A stretch of 64,000 nucleotides of DNA from Chitinophagales bacterium (GCA_013299105.1 JAAFJY010000011.1:1-64000); one strand, 5' to 3'. Counted from the first letter of the stretch, positions 7,606 to 16,597 are shown. Numbers and translations are program-made. The notes: a model not told the origin generated them from the sequence alone.

Positions 7606-8673
7606 ATGAAAAGACCTGAAACAGTACATCCTGAAGCCATATTGAAATTTGATGGCTGGCACCTAGGGACATTGACGAAGAAAGGGAATCCATTAGGACC
7701 GTATACCATCTGGGATGAAGATGGTAAGCTGTTCCTGGATGGTGATTTTGACCAATCATCAAATATCAATTGGCTAAAAACCTATTATCCTGATGGGAGC
7801 ATAGGTCGTGACATCACCTACGACAAAGAATCAAAAACAACTAAGGTACAATATAGAAGTTATCACAAATCCTTCTCCAAATTGATTACTCCACTGAATA
7901 CAGGAGACAAAAGGTATGCAGAAAAGATTTACAAGGGCAAATTGTCGATAAACAATCCTGAAATTCACAATGGCTCACCCGAAGGAGTGTCTTTTTATGA
8001 TGAACCTGGTGAACTCCTTTACACGTACAATGAGGACCGCTATTCTTCCTTGATCGAAAAATACACGCAAGGCAATGTGAACGAAACCTGGCAAAAAGCA
8101 CTGGAAAGGTTGAACGATTATTGGCTTGAACTAAAAGCCTTGTTTACAAAAGATGATTACGAAATCGAAAACGATTATTTCACGGTAAGTTTTGATAAAA
8201 GTGTTACAAAGCAAGATTTAGAGCATGCAGAAGCCAGGCTTGGTGTCCAATTTCCAGTGAGCTATAAAGATTTTGTCATCAATCAAGGTTTGATCAAATT
8301 TGGGGAAACCCAAGGACGCTTTCAAAACATCGCACAAAGGATGTTGGCCCCTCATGAATTGCAAAACATCGAATACGCATTGGACCCCGATGAAAAAGCT
8401 TACTTCGAAGCTGATTTCACTTTGCCAAAAGAGACAAGAAAAAAAGTAATTTGCTTTTTTCAAGACCAGACTGATATCCAGTATGAAGGATGGAGCGTAT
8501 TTGATTTTACCCTACAAGATGGGGTTGAAGTTAATGTAGTGTTTGATGTTGGCTGCAAAAATATTGATGCCTGGGAAAGGAATATCGGCAAAGAGGTCCG
8601 CAAGGATTTGAATACGATGGACCATTTTATCTCCACTTATGTCAATCGTTTGATCACCCAAAGGGAGCCTTAA
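7606..8673 (+). CDS. SMI1/KNR4 (SUKH) domain protein with N-terminal MORN-like part
   Basis: 355 residues, no signal peptide. The first part (about 15-75) has GTLTKKGNPLGPYTIWDEDG and YYPDGSIGRDITYD, resembling the MORN/YwqK-like antitoxin repeats. The C-terminal half (about 185-345) has VTKQDLEHAEARLGVQFPVS and YKDFVINQGL, the hallmark start of the SMI1/KNR4 (SUKH) fold. SUKH proteins are frequently immunity proteins for polymorphic toxins. No toxin gene is adjacent, so it is an orphan here. Fold assignment is good; the immunity role is inference. Confidence 0.88.
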   Translation: MKRPETVHPEAILKFDGWHLGTLTKKGNPLGPYTIWDEDGKLFLDGDFDQSSNINWLKTYYPDGSIGRDITYDKESKTTKVQYRSYHKSFSKLITPLNTGDKRYAEKIYKGKLSINNPEIHNGSPEGVSFYDEPGELLYTYNEDRYSSLIEKYTQGNVNETWQKALERLNDYWLELKALFTKDDYEIENDYFTVSFDKSVTKQDLEHAEARLGVQFPVSYKDFVINQGLIKFGETQGRFQNIAQRMLAPHELQNIEYALDPDEKAYFEADFTLPKETRKKVICFFQDQTDIQYEGWSVFDFTLQDGVEVNVVFDVGCKNIDAWERNIGKEVRKDLNTMDHFISTYVNRLITQREP

Positions 8674-8804
8674 TTGGGTGTTTGTCCTTTTTGAGTAAAA
8701 GCCTGTAATTTGCTCAAGGTCTGCCGTCCGATCTACAAGCCAATTTCAGTGACGCAATACAGTCTGGTGTTTTATGGTCCGCAGGGTGTTTTTAAACAGT
8801 TTCT

Positions 8805-8812
8805 TACCTTTG
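8805..8812 (+). promoter_or_regulatory. putative -7 box of the acyltransferase gene
   Basis: TACCTTTG matches TAnnTTTG and lies 22 bp before the ATG. A poor TTTT-type -33 region is about 20 bp upstream. The predicted leader is short, about 15 nt. Confidence 0.45.
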
Positions 8813-8833
8813 CCCTAAAATCAGCCACCAATC

Positions 8834-9712
8834 ATGAGTCGGATATTGTACTACCTCTTTTTAAAACCCCTTTCTCTGCTGCCTTTATCGGTTTTATACG
8901 TTTTTTCCGACTTCATCGCTTTCACGGTTTTCCGCCTGATCGGCTACCGCCGAAAAGTAGTGATGACCAACCTCCGCAACTCCTTTCCTGAGCGGCCAGA
9001 AGCTGAACTGAAGGGCATGGCCCGCACTTTTTACCGTTTTTTTTGCGATCAAATGATCGAGACCCTGCGCTTGTTTTCGATGCCCGCTGAAGAATTGAAA
9101 CGCCGCTGCTTGATCGTCAACCAAGACTTGTTTCAGCGCTTGGCTGATGAGGGTCGCAGCGTAATCATCACCGCTGGGCACCACAACAACTGGGAAATGG
9201 CCGCCATGTCGGTGGGTTTCAGCATTCCACACCAATCTTCAGCCATTTTTCACCCTTTGAAAGATGCTTTTCTCAATCAGAAACTCTACGATTCACGTTC
9301 TCGCTTTGGCCTGACACTCGTTTCGACCAAAGCAGTGAAGGAGTATTTTTCTCAAAACAGAGAATTGATCGCGGTTCTTTTTGCTACCGACCAAGCCCCC
9401 TCCAATCCTTACAACGCCTACTGGACCACCTTCCTAAACCAGGACACCCCCGTTTTTTGGGGCACCGAAATTTTTGCCAAACGCAATAACCTGGCAGTAG
9501 TGTATGGCAAAATCAGCCGCCTGAGTCGGGGTCACTATGTCATGAGTTTTGAACTGATCACCGACAACGCCAAAGACGAGCCACGGGGGGCCATCACCGA
9601 AAAGCATACCCGCGCCCTGGAACGCGCCATCCTGGAAGCACCCGAATACTGGCTGTGGAGCCACCGTCGCTGGAAAAGGCAAAGGCCTGCGGATTTAATT
9701 GCGAATAATTAA
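8834..9712 (+). CDS. LpxL/HtrB-type lysophospholipid or lipid A acyltransferase
   Basis: 292 residues. An N-terminal membrane anchor (about 5-35) is followed by VVMTNLRNSFPE, typical of the bacterial lipid A acyltransferase family. The catalytic H-x4-D/E motif is seen as GHHNNWE (His116, Glu121). RRWKRQRP near the C-terminus matches the family end. The enzyme would transfer a secondary acyl chain to lipid A, or to a related lipid such as an ornithine lipid, at the inner face of the inner membrane. The exact acceptor is not deducible. An AraC-type regulator follows 15 bp downstream. Confidence 0.93.
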   Translation: MSRILYYLFLKPLSLLPLSVLYVFSDFIAFTVFRLIGYRRKVVMTNLRNSFPERPEAELKGMARTFYRFFCDQMIETLRLFSMPAEELKRRCLIVNQDLFQRLADEGRSVIITAGHHNNWEMAAMSVGFSIPHQSSAIFHPLKDAFLNQKLYDSRSRFGLTLVSTKAVKEYFSQNRELIAVLFATDQAPSNPYNAYWTTFLNQDTPVFWGTEIFAKRNNLAVVYGKISRLSRGHYVMSFELITDNAKDEPRGAITEKHTRALERAILEAPEYWLWSHRRWKRQRPADLIANN

Positions 9713-9727
9713 GGATTAGTTCAACTC

Positions 9728-10888
9728 ATGGGTAAAATGATCTTGAATGGCTATGCCTTAATGCTGTGGATGGCACTTTTTCAAGCCATCCTTTTTGCCA
9801 TCCTCTTGCTTGTTAGGTCATATCGACAAAGCAAACACTCGGATCTATTGCTGGCGCTCCTTGTACTCATCTTGGGGCTGTCCACTATTCCGCACCTGTT
9901 TGGCTGGCTAGGCATCGCTGTTTTATGGAACGATTGGACGTTTTACCCCTGGAATGGGCTGGAATTGGCCGTTTTGCCCACTGCATTTTTATTTTTACAA
10001 AGCCGATTAAATACTCAATGGCGAGTAAGTTTAAAGGATTTGAGGCTTTATTGCCTATATATTGTTTACGTCTTTTGTCACTTGGCCGTCGCCGTTCAGG
10101 GCAAGGAATTCGCCAAATGGTGGTGGTTTGAGGTCAATAATCGCTATAATATTGACGCTGTTTTCAGTTTTTGCAATGTGGTATTGTTTGCCTTCCACAT
10201 TCGGCGTTTTTTCAAAACTTATAACGCTTACCAACATTGGAGCGCCAACCGATACTCCAATTTACCTTTGTTGAGCATCAGCTGGATTCGAAGTTTCTTG
10301 ATCGCTTATTTTATTTTCATCGCCATTGATGTGGGACTTACCGTCATGGAGTTGAGCATCGGCGCCCAATATGACAAAATGTGGTGGGCTTACCTTGGCA
10401 ATCTGGCGCTTACCTACCACATCAGCCTTTATGGATTTTACGAAAAACCTCCAGCAGAAGTTTTTTTTGAGATGCCGCGAGCTGAGAACGAAAGCGAAAA
10501 GGCCACCGATAAGCCACCTTTTTCGCCGGCTGAAATCAGCGATTGGCGAGATAAAATTTCTAGGTATCTAAACTCCGAACAGCCTTACCTCAACCCTGAA
10601 TTGCGCCTGAGCGAATTGGCGCAGCATTTCAACATCAACATCAGCTTGCTGTCCACTTTGATCAATTTGTGCTTCGAGCAAAATTTCAATGACCTCATCA
10701 ACACTTATCGCATTGAGGCTTTTGTACAAAAAATAGAAACCGGAGCTTTGACCCAGTTTACCCTCTTGAGCATCGCTTTTGACTGTGGCTTCAATTCAAA
10801 AACTACGTTCAACCGGGTATTTAAAAAACAATTAGGTCTTGCACCAAGTGATTTTTTGAAGAAAAGACCAGTAAAAGGTGCCGAATAA
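9728..10888 (+). CDS. membrane-anchored AraC-family transcriptional regulator
   Basis: 386 residues. The first 235 or so form about seven hydrophobic helices (LMLWMALFQAILFAILLLV, then further segments). The C-terminal 100 are an AraC HTH pair: LSELAQHFNINISLLSTLIN, then LLSIAFDCGFNSKTTFNRVF, with GLAPSDFLKK at the end. This 7TM-plus-AraC layout is common in Bacteroidota, with the membrane part presumed to sense an envelope signal. It starts 15 bp after the acyltransferase stop, so an operon is possible, but the target genes are unknown. Confidence 0.93.
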   Translation: MGKMILNGYALMLWMALFQAILFAILLLVRSYRQSKHSDLLLALLVLILGLSTIPHLFGWLGIAVLWNDWTFYPWNGLELAVLPTAFLFLQSRLNTQWRVSLKDLRLYCLYIVYVFCHLAVAVQGKEFAKWWWFEVNNRYNIDAVFSFCNVVLFAFHIRRFFKTYNAYQHWSANRYSNLPLLSISWIRSFLIAYFIFIAIDVGLTVMELSIGAQYDKMWWAYLGNLALTYHISLYGFYEKPPAEVFFEMPRAENESEKATDKPPFSPAEISDWRDKISRYLNSEQPYLNPELRLSELAQHFNINISLLSTLINLCFEQNFNDLINTYRIEAFVQKIETGALTQFTLLSIAFDCGFNSKTTFNRVFKKQLGLAPSDFLKKRPVKGAE

Positions 10889-10959
10889 TTATTTGGAGCG
10901 CCAAACAGGAGCAAAGAGGGCACCTTTGTCGCAGATTCTTTAACCCAAATCCAGCGACC

Positions 10960-11583
10960 ATGAAAAAGTCCTTCATTACCATTGCCTTCTTTTTTTGCCT
11001 GGCTTTCGTTCTTCAGGCCAAAGACCTGATTCTCTCCAATACTGGTAATCCACAATTGGATGGCGTTTACAAACCTTCACTTGTCCTCAACGGGGCTACA
11101 AGTTTTAGCAAAACCATTGAGGGGCTTACCTTTAAAATAGCACGTTTCCAAGTCAGCGACGGGCGTACAGGAAGTCTTTTTGGTTGGATGATCTCCGATT
11201 CGAACAACAAGGAGTACTTTGCAGTGACGGATGCAAGCCTGCAAATTCCAAGCGAAGGTTGGGATATAGCCCGTGCTGGAGTGGGACTGAATGTGAATTT
11301 TGAATTGACTTTTCGCGACTTGGCGGGCCTTCAAACTCAAGCCTTTACGATGGCCAATACCAACGCCAGTTCCATCAAGGTTTATCCCAATCCCACTTTT
11401 GGAGAAGTAATGGTGGAAGCCAATACGGATATTGAGCGATTAAGCCTGCTCAATGCCAGTGGCCAAGTGCTAAAAACTGGACAAGACAATCGCCTGGATT
11501 TGTCTAAACTACCCAGCGGCATTTATTTTTTGAGCATCCAGATCAATGGGCAACAAAGCTTGAAACGGATTGTAAAACAATGA
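10960..11583 (+). CDS. secreted protein with type IX secretion C-terminal sorting domain
   Basis: 207 residues. A signal peptide (1-20, FCLAFVLQAK) is followed by an unassigned beta-rich domain (about 21-130). A Por-type sorting domain completes it (about 135-207), with IKVYPNPTFGEVMVE, LSLLNASGQVL and LPSGIYFLSI, ending LKRIVKQ. The protein should cross the outer membrane through the T9SS and be attached or released after cleavage. The body of the protein was not recognised. A strong hairpin follows directly after the stop codon. Confidence 0.9.
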   Translation: MKKSFITIAFFFCLAFVLQAKDLILSNTGNPQLDGVYKPSLVLNGATSFSKTIEGLTFKIARFQVSDGRTGSLFGWMISDSNNKEYFAVTDASLQIPSEGWDIARAGVGLNVNFELTFRDLAGLQTQAFTMANTNASSIKVYPNPTFGEVMVEANTDIERLSLLNASGQVLKTGQDNRLDLSKLPSGIYFLSIQINGQQSLKRIVKQ

Positions 11584-11584
11584 A

Positions 11585-11623
11585 GAAGAAGCTCGTGAAT
11601 TTTCATGGTTCACGAGCTTCTTC
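11585..11623. terminator. bidirectional hairpin terminator between convergent genes
   Basis: A perfect 15-bp stem (11585-11599 with 11609-11623) and a 9-nt loop start one base after the T9SS protein's stop codon. The right arm overlaps the stop of the convergent gene at 11622-11882. There is no long T-run, but position and strength suit a shared terminator. Confidence 0.7.
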
Positions 11624-11882
11624 AATTCCACCTCCCTTTGTTTAGCATCATTGAGAGAAAAAACAGCAAAATAACCAATATCAGCAGCACAGTGGGTGCA
11701 CCTACGAGGTACAGGGCCAGCGTAGGTTTACTTTTTCGCAAAATCAAGCCCGCAACGAGCAGGGCCATGATGATGAAAAAACGCATTTGATAAACGCCAT
11801 TTTTGTTGGAACTGGTAAAAAAAGCTTCGTAGCCCATTCCCAAGGCAAACAAAGCATCGATGATGACAAATACGATGAACAT
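11622..11882 (-). CDS. small membrane protein, three helices, unknown
   Basis: 86 residues with three hydrophobic segments (about 1-18, 33-47 and 56-80) separated by short charged loops (SSNKNGVYQMR, RKSKPT). Length and hydrophobicity are consistent with a real small membrane protein, though no family was recognised. The stop codon lies inside the hairpin shared with the convergent T9SS gene. It has no obvious operon partner. Confidence 0.65.
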   Translation of the reverse strand: MFIVFVIIDALFALGMGYEAFFTSSNKNGVYQMRFFIIMALLVAGLILRKSKPTLALYLVGAPTVLLILVILLFFLSMMLNKGRWN

Positions 11883-12022
11883 GGTTTGGTGTTTTTAGGT
11901 GTGTTGATAAATAAGGGGGGTGAGTTTTTTTTACGCTCCCTAAATTCAGTTAAAAAGGACAAGAACGCTCTAAATCACATGCGACAGCTCTTATTCTGCA
12001 AAGTTCTTCAGCTGTTCCTCAA

Positions 12023-12361
12023 TCACGCGCTGGCTTTTTGCAAAAACATTTTCATTTTAGGATGGCGCATGCCGGATACAATGTCTTTTGGTACAACCCC
12101 GAGATCGATTAATTCCTCTTCAATTTTTGCATCTGTTCGATTTTCCTGTATCCAAATTTGCTGGTCGATGATGCTGAAGTGAAAAACGCTGTAATGAACG
12201 TGGTTGTCTTTGTACCAACCCATCCTGACCAACTGATAATGGTGATTCTTCAAGTCAGAAATTACCAAATTTTCTACTTCTGGCATAAATGGAGACTTGA
12301 TCTGGGCGTAGTCTTCCAGTAGCTTGAGTAGGATTTTTTGATACTTTTTTATCTTTTCCAT
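12023..12361 (-). CDS. XisI family protein (fdxN-element excision controlling factor type)
   Basis: 112 residues, matching XisI proteins in length and motifs: the N-terminal YQKILLKLLEDYAQIKSP, then YQLVRMGW with YSVFHFSIIDQQIWIQENRT, and the C-terminal ELGV-like DLGVVPKDIV ending GMRHPKMK. XisI and XisH were first described as factors needed for excision of the cyanobacterial fdxN element and usually occur as an adjacent pair. No xisH-like gene is visible on either side, so it is an orphan. Its present role is unknown. Confidence 0.88.
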   Translation of the reverse strand: MEKIKKYQKILLKLLEDYAQIKSPFMPEVENLVISDLKNHHYQLVRMGWYKDNHVHYSVFHFSIIDQQIWIQENRTDAKIEEELIDLGVVPKDIVSGMRHPKMKMFLQKASA

Positions 12362-12630
12362 GCGACAACAGTTTGGGTGATTGGTTCAAAAATAATAAAT
12401 TTCAACGAAAATTTCTGGATTGCCTTCTTGAAAATAGGAGATTCTTCTAATTTTTTCAGGCCCAAGGTTGGAATTGCAATGAATAACTCCCAGGGAGAAG
12501 TTTGTGGTTCTTTGACAAATCATGTGGACAAGTATTCTGCTTAACACGCATGATGATTAATGCGCTAGTGCTTTGAGAACTAAATAATAAGCCATTAATA
12601 ATTTATGGTAAAAAGCATCTCGAATGCCCA

Positions 12631-12793
12631 GCTTCGTAAGAAGCACAAGATTTGTAGTATGGTCATTCCGTTCCTATTTCCCAATTGCTGGCTTCGCAAG
12701 AAGCCTAAGATTTATGATACCTTAGGCTTCTTGCGAAGCCAGGACCTGCCCTTGGAATCCAACTTCTACAAAGCTTTTGGCTTCTTGCGAAGC
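12631..12793. repeat. cluster of GGCTTC-TTGC-GAAGCC hairpins, two forming a 22-bp perfect palindrome
   Basis: Four copies of a self-complementary motif of about 15 bp lie at 12631-12644, 12690-12704, 12725-12740 and 12779-12793. The middle two sit in opposite orientation and extend to a perfect 22-bp inverted repeat (12688-12709 with 12721-12742, 11-nt loop). No gene is supported between 12362 and 13226; the rest of that gap holds repeat F2 (13059-13218). The motif could be a REP-like hairpin or a protein-binding array. Confidence 0.6.
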
Positions 12794-13058
12794 ACGCTCG
12801 CTAATGGGATTTCAAGGGTAAAATGGATATTTGGTTACACGTTTGGGCAGCTGGAATGGTTTTAGACTTCAATCAAAACCAAGCATTCATTCGCCAAAGT
12901 ATATAGACACTTAATTTCGTGCTCGCTCCACTAGTTTCATGCAGTCAGTAGATGCATCCCTCGAAAACTCGTGGCCTGCACATGGAGCCAAGAACACGAT
13001 CACATGGATGAGATTTGAAAAAATATGCCCTTCCACACTATTTGTCAAAGAACCAAAA

Positions 13059-13218
13059 GAATAAGGTATAAAAATTGGCACCTCCGATTTTGAGTCAAGT
13101 GGGGTCAACGCCATGCTGGAAATCCGTGTAAATCTGTTGAATCCGTTTCATCCGCGTTCCCATCCCGCGAAGCGGGGCAAAGCACCAATTCTTACAAGTT
13201 ATTTTTTGTGGCCCTTAG
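13059..13218 (+). repeat. dispersed repeat F2, copy 1
   Basis: About 160 bp, sharing with 31945-32116 and 51112-51284 a series of blocks in the same order. These are ATAAAAATTGGCA, GATTTTGA, GGGGTCAAC followed by CATGCTGGAAATC, ATCCGTTT(C/T)ATCCG, GCGAAGCGGGGCAAAG, and finally GTGGCCCTT. It is non-coding and lies just downstream of the stop of the convergent-side hydrolase gene. The family is not recognised. Confidence 0.65.
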
Positions 13219-13226
13219 GTTGACAA

Positions 13227-15140
13227 TTATTTCGATTCTGGTACGATCCTCGCCTTGTAAACCGACTCGTGCATCCGTCGGCGCAAGCTGCGGCTGAACA
13301 AGTTTTGATTCAAGCGCGTGGGATGTACGCGGTTGGTAAAAAAGATCAGCAAAATCCCGGTTTTGGGATCGGCCCAGGTGTAAGTTCCCGTGTAGCCCGT
13401 GTGCCCAAAACTATCACTGCTGGCCTCAGCGGAGTAGGCCGCCCGCTCTGGTGAATAAGTGATCAAAGGTTTGTCAAAACCCAGGCCCCGGTGAATCCCT
13501 TCCTCGCAGTATTGACAACGGATGAACTCGCGAATGGCGGGTTCGGCAATCAAGCTTTCGCCGCCGTAAGTACCGAAGTTGAGGTAAGTCTGCATCAATT
13601 TAGCCAGGTCATTGACCGAGCCAAACAAACCTGCGTGGCCCGAAACCCCGCCCAACATCGAAGCACCCTCGTCGTGTACCCGCCCGTGCAAGGTAGTCAT
13701 GCGGAAAAAAGTATCCCGTTCGGTAGGGATGATTTTTTCTTTGGGGTAAAAGCGCAAGGGATTGAAAGTGAGGGAATAAGCACCAATTTTGCGGTAAAAA
13801 TTGCTTTTTATGTAAGTCTCAAAATCGACACCCGTGCGTTCTTTTACAATTTTTGGCATCAGGTAAAAGAAAAAATCAGAATACACAAAACCGGGTTTGG
13901 CATTGAGCGGGCTCTGGTAAATCGACTGGTAAATGGTTTCATGGTACTTGCGGTACAGCCACAATTTATTCGTCACTTGCACGCTGTAGCGGCGGGTAGA
14001 ATCTGGTTTGAAGGTACGTTTTTTAAAGTCCCCATCGCTGATCCGGTCCGCATTCCAACCCTGCTCCCAAGGGTTGGTGGTATTCCATTTGAGGGTGCCG
14101 CGCCAGAATGGGATCCAGGCCATGAGTTGGGCGGTATGGGTCAAAATCCGGCGCATCGACAAGCCCGCTTTGTTGCTTCCTTTGACTTCGGACAAGTAAA
14201 CGCCCAGGCTGTCGTCGAGTTTAAAACTGCCCTCGCCATGCCATTTCATCAACACGGGAAGGCCGGTTGTGATTTTGGTAATGGAGGCAAAATCATACAC
14301 ATCAGTTAGGCGCACTGGGCGCTCATTGTCGTAAGTATGCTGGCCAAAAGCTTGGTGATAAACCACTTTGCCATCCTTTGCTACCAGCACTTGTGCGCCA
14401 GGATAAGCTTTGTAGCGCAGCCCTTCTTCGCACAGGGCTTTGATGCTGTCGCGCAGCAATTGACCATCCAAGCCCACCAACTCAGCAGGCGCATAACCCA
14501 GGCGAATGGCCGGACCGAGGTCCATGCCTGCACCAAAACTGTAATTGGGACTCAGGGGTTTGCGCAGGCGAGCCACGGTTTCCGTGCCGCCAAAAATGAG
14601 CTGTGCCGCCAGCGATTGTCCTTCCTGGGTGTTGTCGGATGTAATTAAACAGGGTACAGTTTCCAGCAAGGGGAATTTTTGCAAAGCCTGATTGGGCGAA
14701 AAAAGCACCACGGCTACTTTATCGGCAGCCATCAGGCCCTTGATCCACTCCTTGTCGGCCAGGTAATCGGGCTCTTCCACCGTTGAAGATTGGTCTTCGA
14801 GGCCGATGATAAAAAAATTGAAGCGCTGGGTTTGGGTACGGATCCAAGTTTGGGTTTCACTGGCCGAGGCCACGCTTGGAAACTGGATAGTAGTAACCTG
14901 GGTATAGCGCTCCAAAAAATCCTGAAAAGTCACTTGCTTGCGTTGGGCCGCACCAATGTAGGCCACTTTTAGGGTATCCAGGCCCTTCAAAGGCATTAAA
15001 TTGCCTTCGTTGCGCAGCAGCACCAAATCAGCAAGGGCTTCCTGGTAAGCGTTGAGGACAGCTTGGTTGTTTTGGGCAAAAGAAAAAACGGGGAGGAGCA
15101 AAAACAGCCAACTAAGCAATTTTGAATGCGTCATGTTCAA
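13227..15140 (-). CDS. secreted serine hydrolase of the beta-lactamase/PBP fold with N-terminal GH3-like domain
   Basis: 637 residues with a signal peptide (about 1-22, FSFAQ). The N-terminal 30-215 resembles the C-terminal domain of family 3 glycosidases: ALADLVLLRNEGNLMPLKGL, then DTLKVAYIG. The larger C-terminal part is a class C beta-lactamase-type domain with S-I-T-K (Ser286, Lys289), Y-S-D (420-422) and H-T-G (580-582). Catalysis probably acts on peptidoglycan fragments or esters in the periplasm. Such fusions are usually GH3 enzyme plus hydrolase; here the GH3 catalytic barrel is absent. It is divergent from a PBP4-type gene. Confidence 0.9.
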   Translation of the reverse strand: MNMTHSKLLSWLFLLLPVFSFAQNNQAVLNAYQEALADLVLLRNEGNLMPLKGLDTLKVAYIGAAQRKQVTFQDFLERYTQVTTIQFPSVASASETQTWIRTQTQRFNFFIIGLEDQSSTVEEPDYLADKEWIKGLMAADKVAVVLFSPNQALQKFPLLETVPCLITSDNTQEGQSLAAQLIFGGTETVARLRKPLSPNYSFGAGMDLGPAIRLGYAPAELVGLDGQLLRDSIKALCEEGLRYKAYPGAQVLVAKDGKVVYHQAFGQHTYDNERPVRLTDVYDFASITKITTGLPVLMKWHGEGSFKLDDSLGVYLSEVKGSNKAGLSMRRILTHTAQLMAWIPFWRGTLKWNTTNPWEQGWNADRISDGDFKKRTFKPDSTRRYSVQVTNKLWLYRKYHETIYQSIYQSPLNAKPGFVYSDFFFYLMPKIVKERTGVDFETYIKSNFYRKIGAYSLTFNPLRFYPKEKIIPTERDTFFRMTTLHGRVHDEGASMLGGVSGHAGLFGSVNDLAKLMQTYLNFGTYGGESLIAEPAIREFIRCQYCEEGIHRGLGFDKPLITYSPERAAYSAEASSDSFGHTGYTGTYTWADPKTGILLIFFTNRVHPTRLNQNLFSRSLRRRMHESVYKARIVPESK

Positions 15141-15214
15141 AAAAATGAGTTCCTGAATGGATAGTTACGCTTATCTTGGAGGCGTTCGTGAAACTTACAA
15201 AAACGCCTTCATTG

Positions 15215-16549
15215 ATGCGAAAGATAGCCCAAATCCTATTAACTACTCTTTTTTTCTTGCCCCAATTCCTCAGTGCTCAAGCCCTGAACAATGTACAAAA
15301 AGCAGCACTTGATAAATTGGTTTTGCAATCCCCGGTTTTTGCCCGGCATTTTTATGGCTTCATGCTGTACGACCCCAACGGCAAACTGACCTTGATGCAA
15401 AAAGACGCAGACAAGTTTTTCACCCCAGCGTCGAACACCAAAATCATGACCCTGTACACTGCACTGAGGGTATTGCGTGACAGCATGCCCGTGTTGCGGC
15501 ATACCCGACAAGGTGCATTCACCATCGTGCAAGGGCTGGGCAATCCCGTTTTTCTGAATCCCATGTTTCCGCAAGACACTACAGCCATCACATTTTTGCG
15601 GCGAACCAAAGGAGCCTTGGCTTTTTCGGCCCACAATTTCAAAGACGGGCGTTTTGGCGATGGTTGGGCCTGGAATGATTTCACCGAAAGCTATCAACCC
15701 GAAAAAGGCTCGATGCCCCTGTATGGCAATCTGGTCGATTTCAGCATTGACTCCAGCCGCAAGGAATGGCGTGTGAAACCTGCCTTTTTTCTGCCCAGCC
15801 TGGAGTACGACCCCAACAACACCAGTACCAGTGCCCAAGTAATCCGCGATGAAGACGGGCAGCATTTTCGCTACAATGCTGCTGCTTTGCGCCGGGCAAG
15901 GTACAGCACCACCGCGCCTTTCAACTATTCCGATCACCTGATTTGTGAACTACTGACCGATACCCTCAAACGCAAAGTGCAACACTGGGAACAAGCGCCA
16001 ACTGCTATTGATTGGAAAACCCTCTCCATGCCCATGCAAGACAGTATGCTACGGGTATTTATGCAAGACAGCGACAATTTTCTGGCGGAACAGTTGCTAT
16101 TGATGAGCGCTGCCAAACAATTTGGAGAATTGAATACCGAAAAAATCATCGAATACAGCAAGAATGTGCTGCTCAATGGTGCCCCGGAAGGCATGGTGTG
16201 GGTGGATGGTTCAGGCTTGTCGCGTTACAACCTTTTTGCGCCCAAAACCCTGGTGGGAGTACTAGAGCGCATGTACAATGAACAAGCAACGAGCCGCTTG
16301 TTTTCCATTTTTCCAGCGGGTGGAGTCAATGGCACGATCAAAGATTGGTATGCGGGCAAAGATGGCAAGCCTTATGTTTTTGCCAAAACGGGCACCCTAT
16401 CCAACAACCACAACCTGAGCGGCTACCTCCGCACCAACAAGGGACGCATCCTAATTTTCAGCTTCATGCACAACCATTACCTCGGCGGGGCCACGCCCAT
16501 TCGCCGCGAAATGCAGAAGGTGTTGGAATGGATTCGGGATAATTTGTAA
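15215..16549 (+). CDS. dacB: D-alanyl-D-alanine carboxypeptidase/endopeptidase, PBP4 type (peptidase S13)
   Basis: 444 residues from the Met that opens a signal peptide (MRKIAQILL, ending LSAQA); an upstream ATG at 15176 adds 13 residues that would spoil it. Active-site motifs are S-N-T-K (Ser73), S-D-N (286-288) and K-T-G (391-393), the S13 set. The enzyme trims or cuts peptidoglycan peptides in the periplasm. It is divergent from the beta-lactamase-fold gene with 74 bp between starts, suggesting a shared control region and a common cell-wall role. Confidence 0.92.
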   Translation: MRKIAQILLTTLFFLPQFLSAQALNNVQKAALDKLVLQSPVFARHFYGFMLYDPNGKLTLMQKDADKFFTPASNTKIMTLYTALRVLRDSMPVLRHTRQGAFTIVQGLGNPVFLNPMFPQDTTAITFLRRTKGALAFSAHNFKDGRFGDGWAWNDFTESYQPEKGSMPLYGNLVDFSIDSSRKEWRVKPAFFLPSLEYDPNNTSTSAQVIRDEDGQHFRYNAAALRRARYSTTAPFNYSDHLICELLTDTLKRKVQHWEQAPTAIDWKTLSMPMQDSMLRVFMQDSDNFLAEQLLLMSAAKQFGELNTEKIIEYSKNVLLNGAPEGMVWVDGSGLSRYNLFAPKTLVGVLERMYNEQATSRLFSIFPAGGVNGTIKDWYAGKDGKPYVFAKTGTLSNNHNLSGYLRTNKGRILIFSFMHNHYLGGATPIRREMQKVLEWIRDNL

Positions 16550-16570
16550 GAAAGATTTTCCCCAAACAAA

Positions 16571-16597
16571 AAGCCTCCTGGGGAGACAGGAAGCTTT
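16571..16597 (+). terminator. hairpin terminator after the PBP4 gene
   Basis: AAGCCTCCTG and CAGGAAGCTT form a stem with one mismatch, followed by TTTTGC. It starts about 20 bp after the stop codon at 16549. Confidence 0.55.

Noticed and set aside
12631-12793. Possible CRISPR array
   Set aside because: The repeated motifs are only about 15 bp, in mixed orientation and unevenly spaced, and no cas genes are present.
13491-14309. 272-codon open frame opposite the beta-lactamase-fold gene
   Set aside because: Antisense shadow of a gene with intact active-site motifs.
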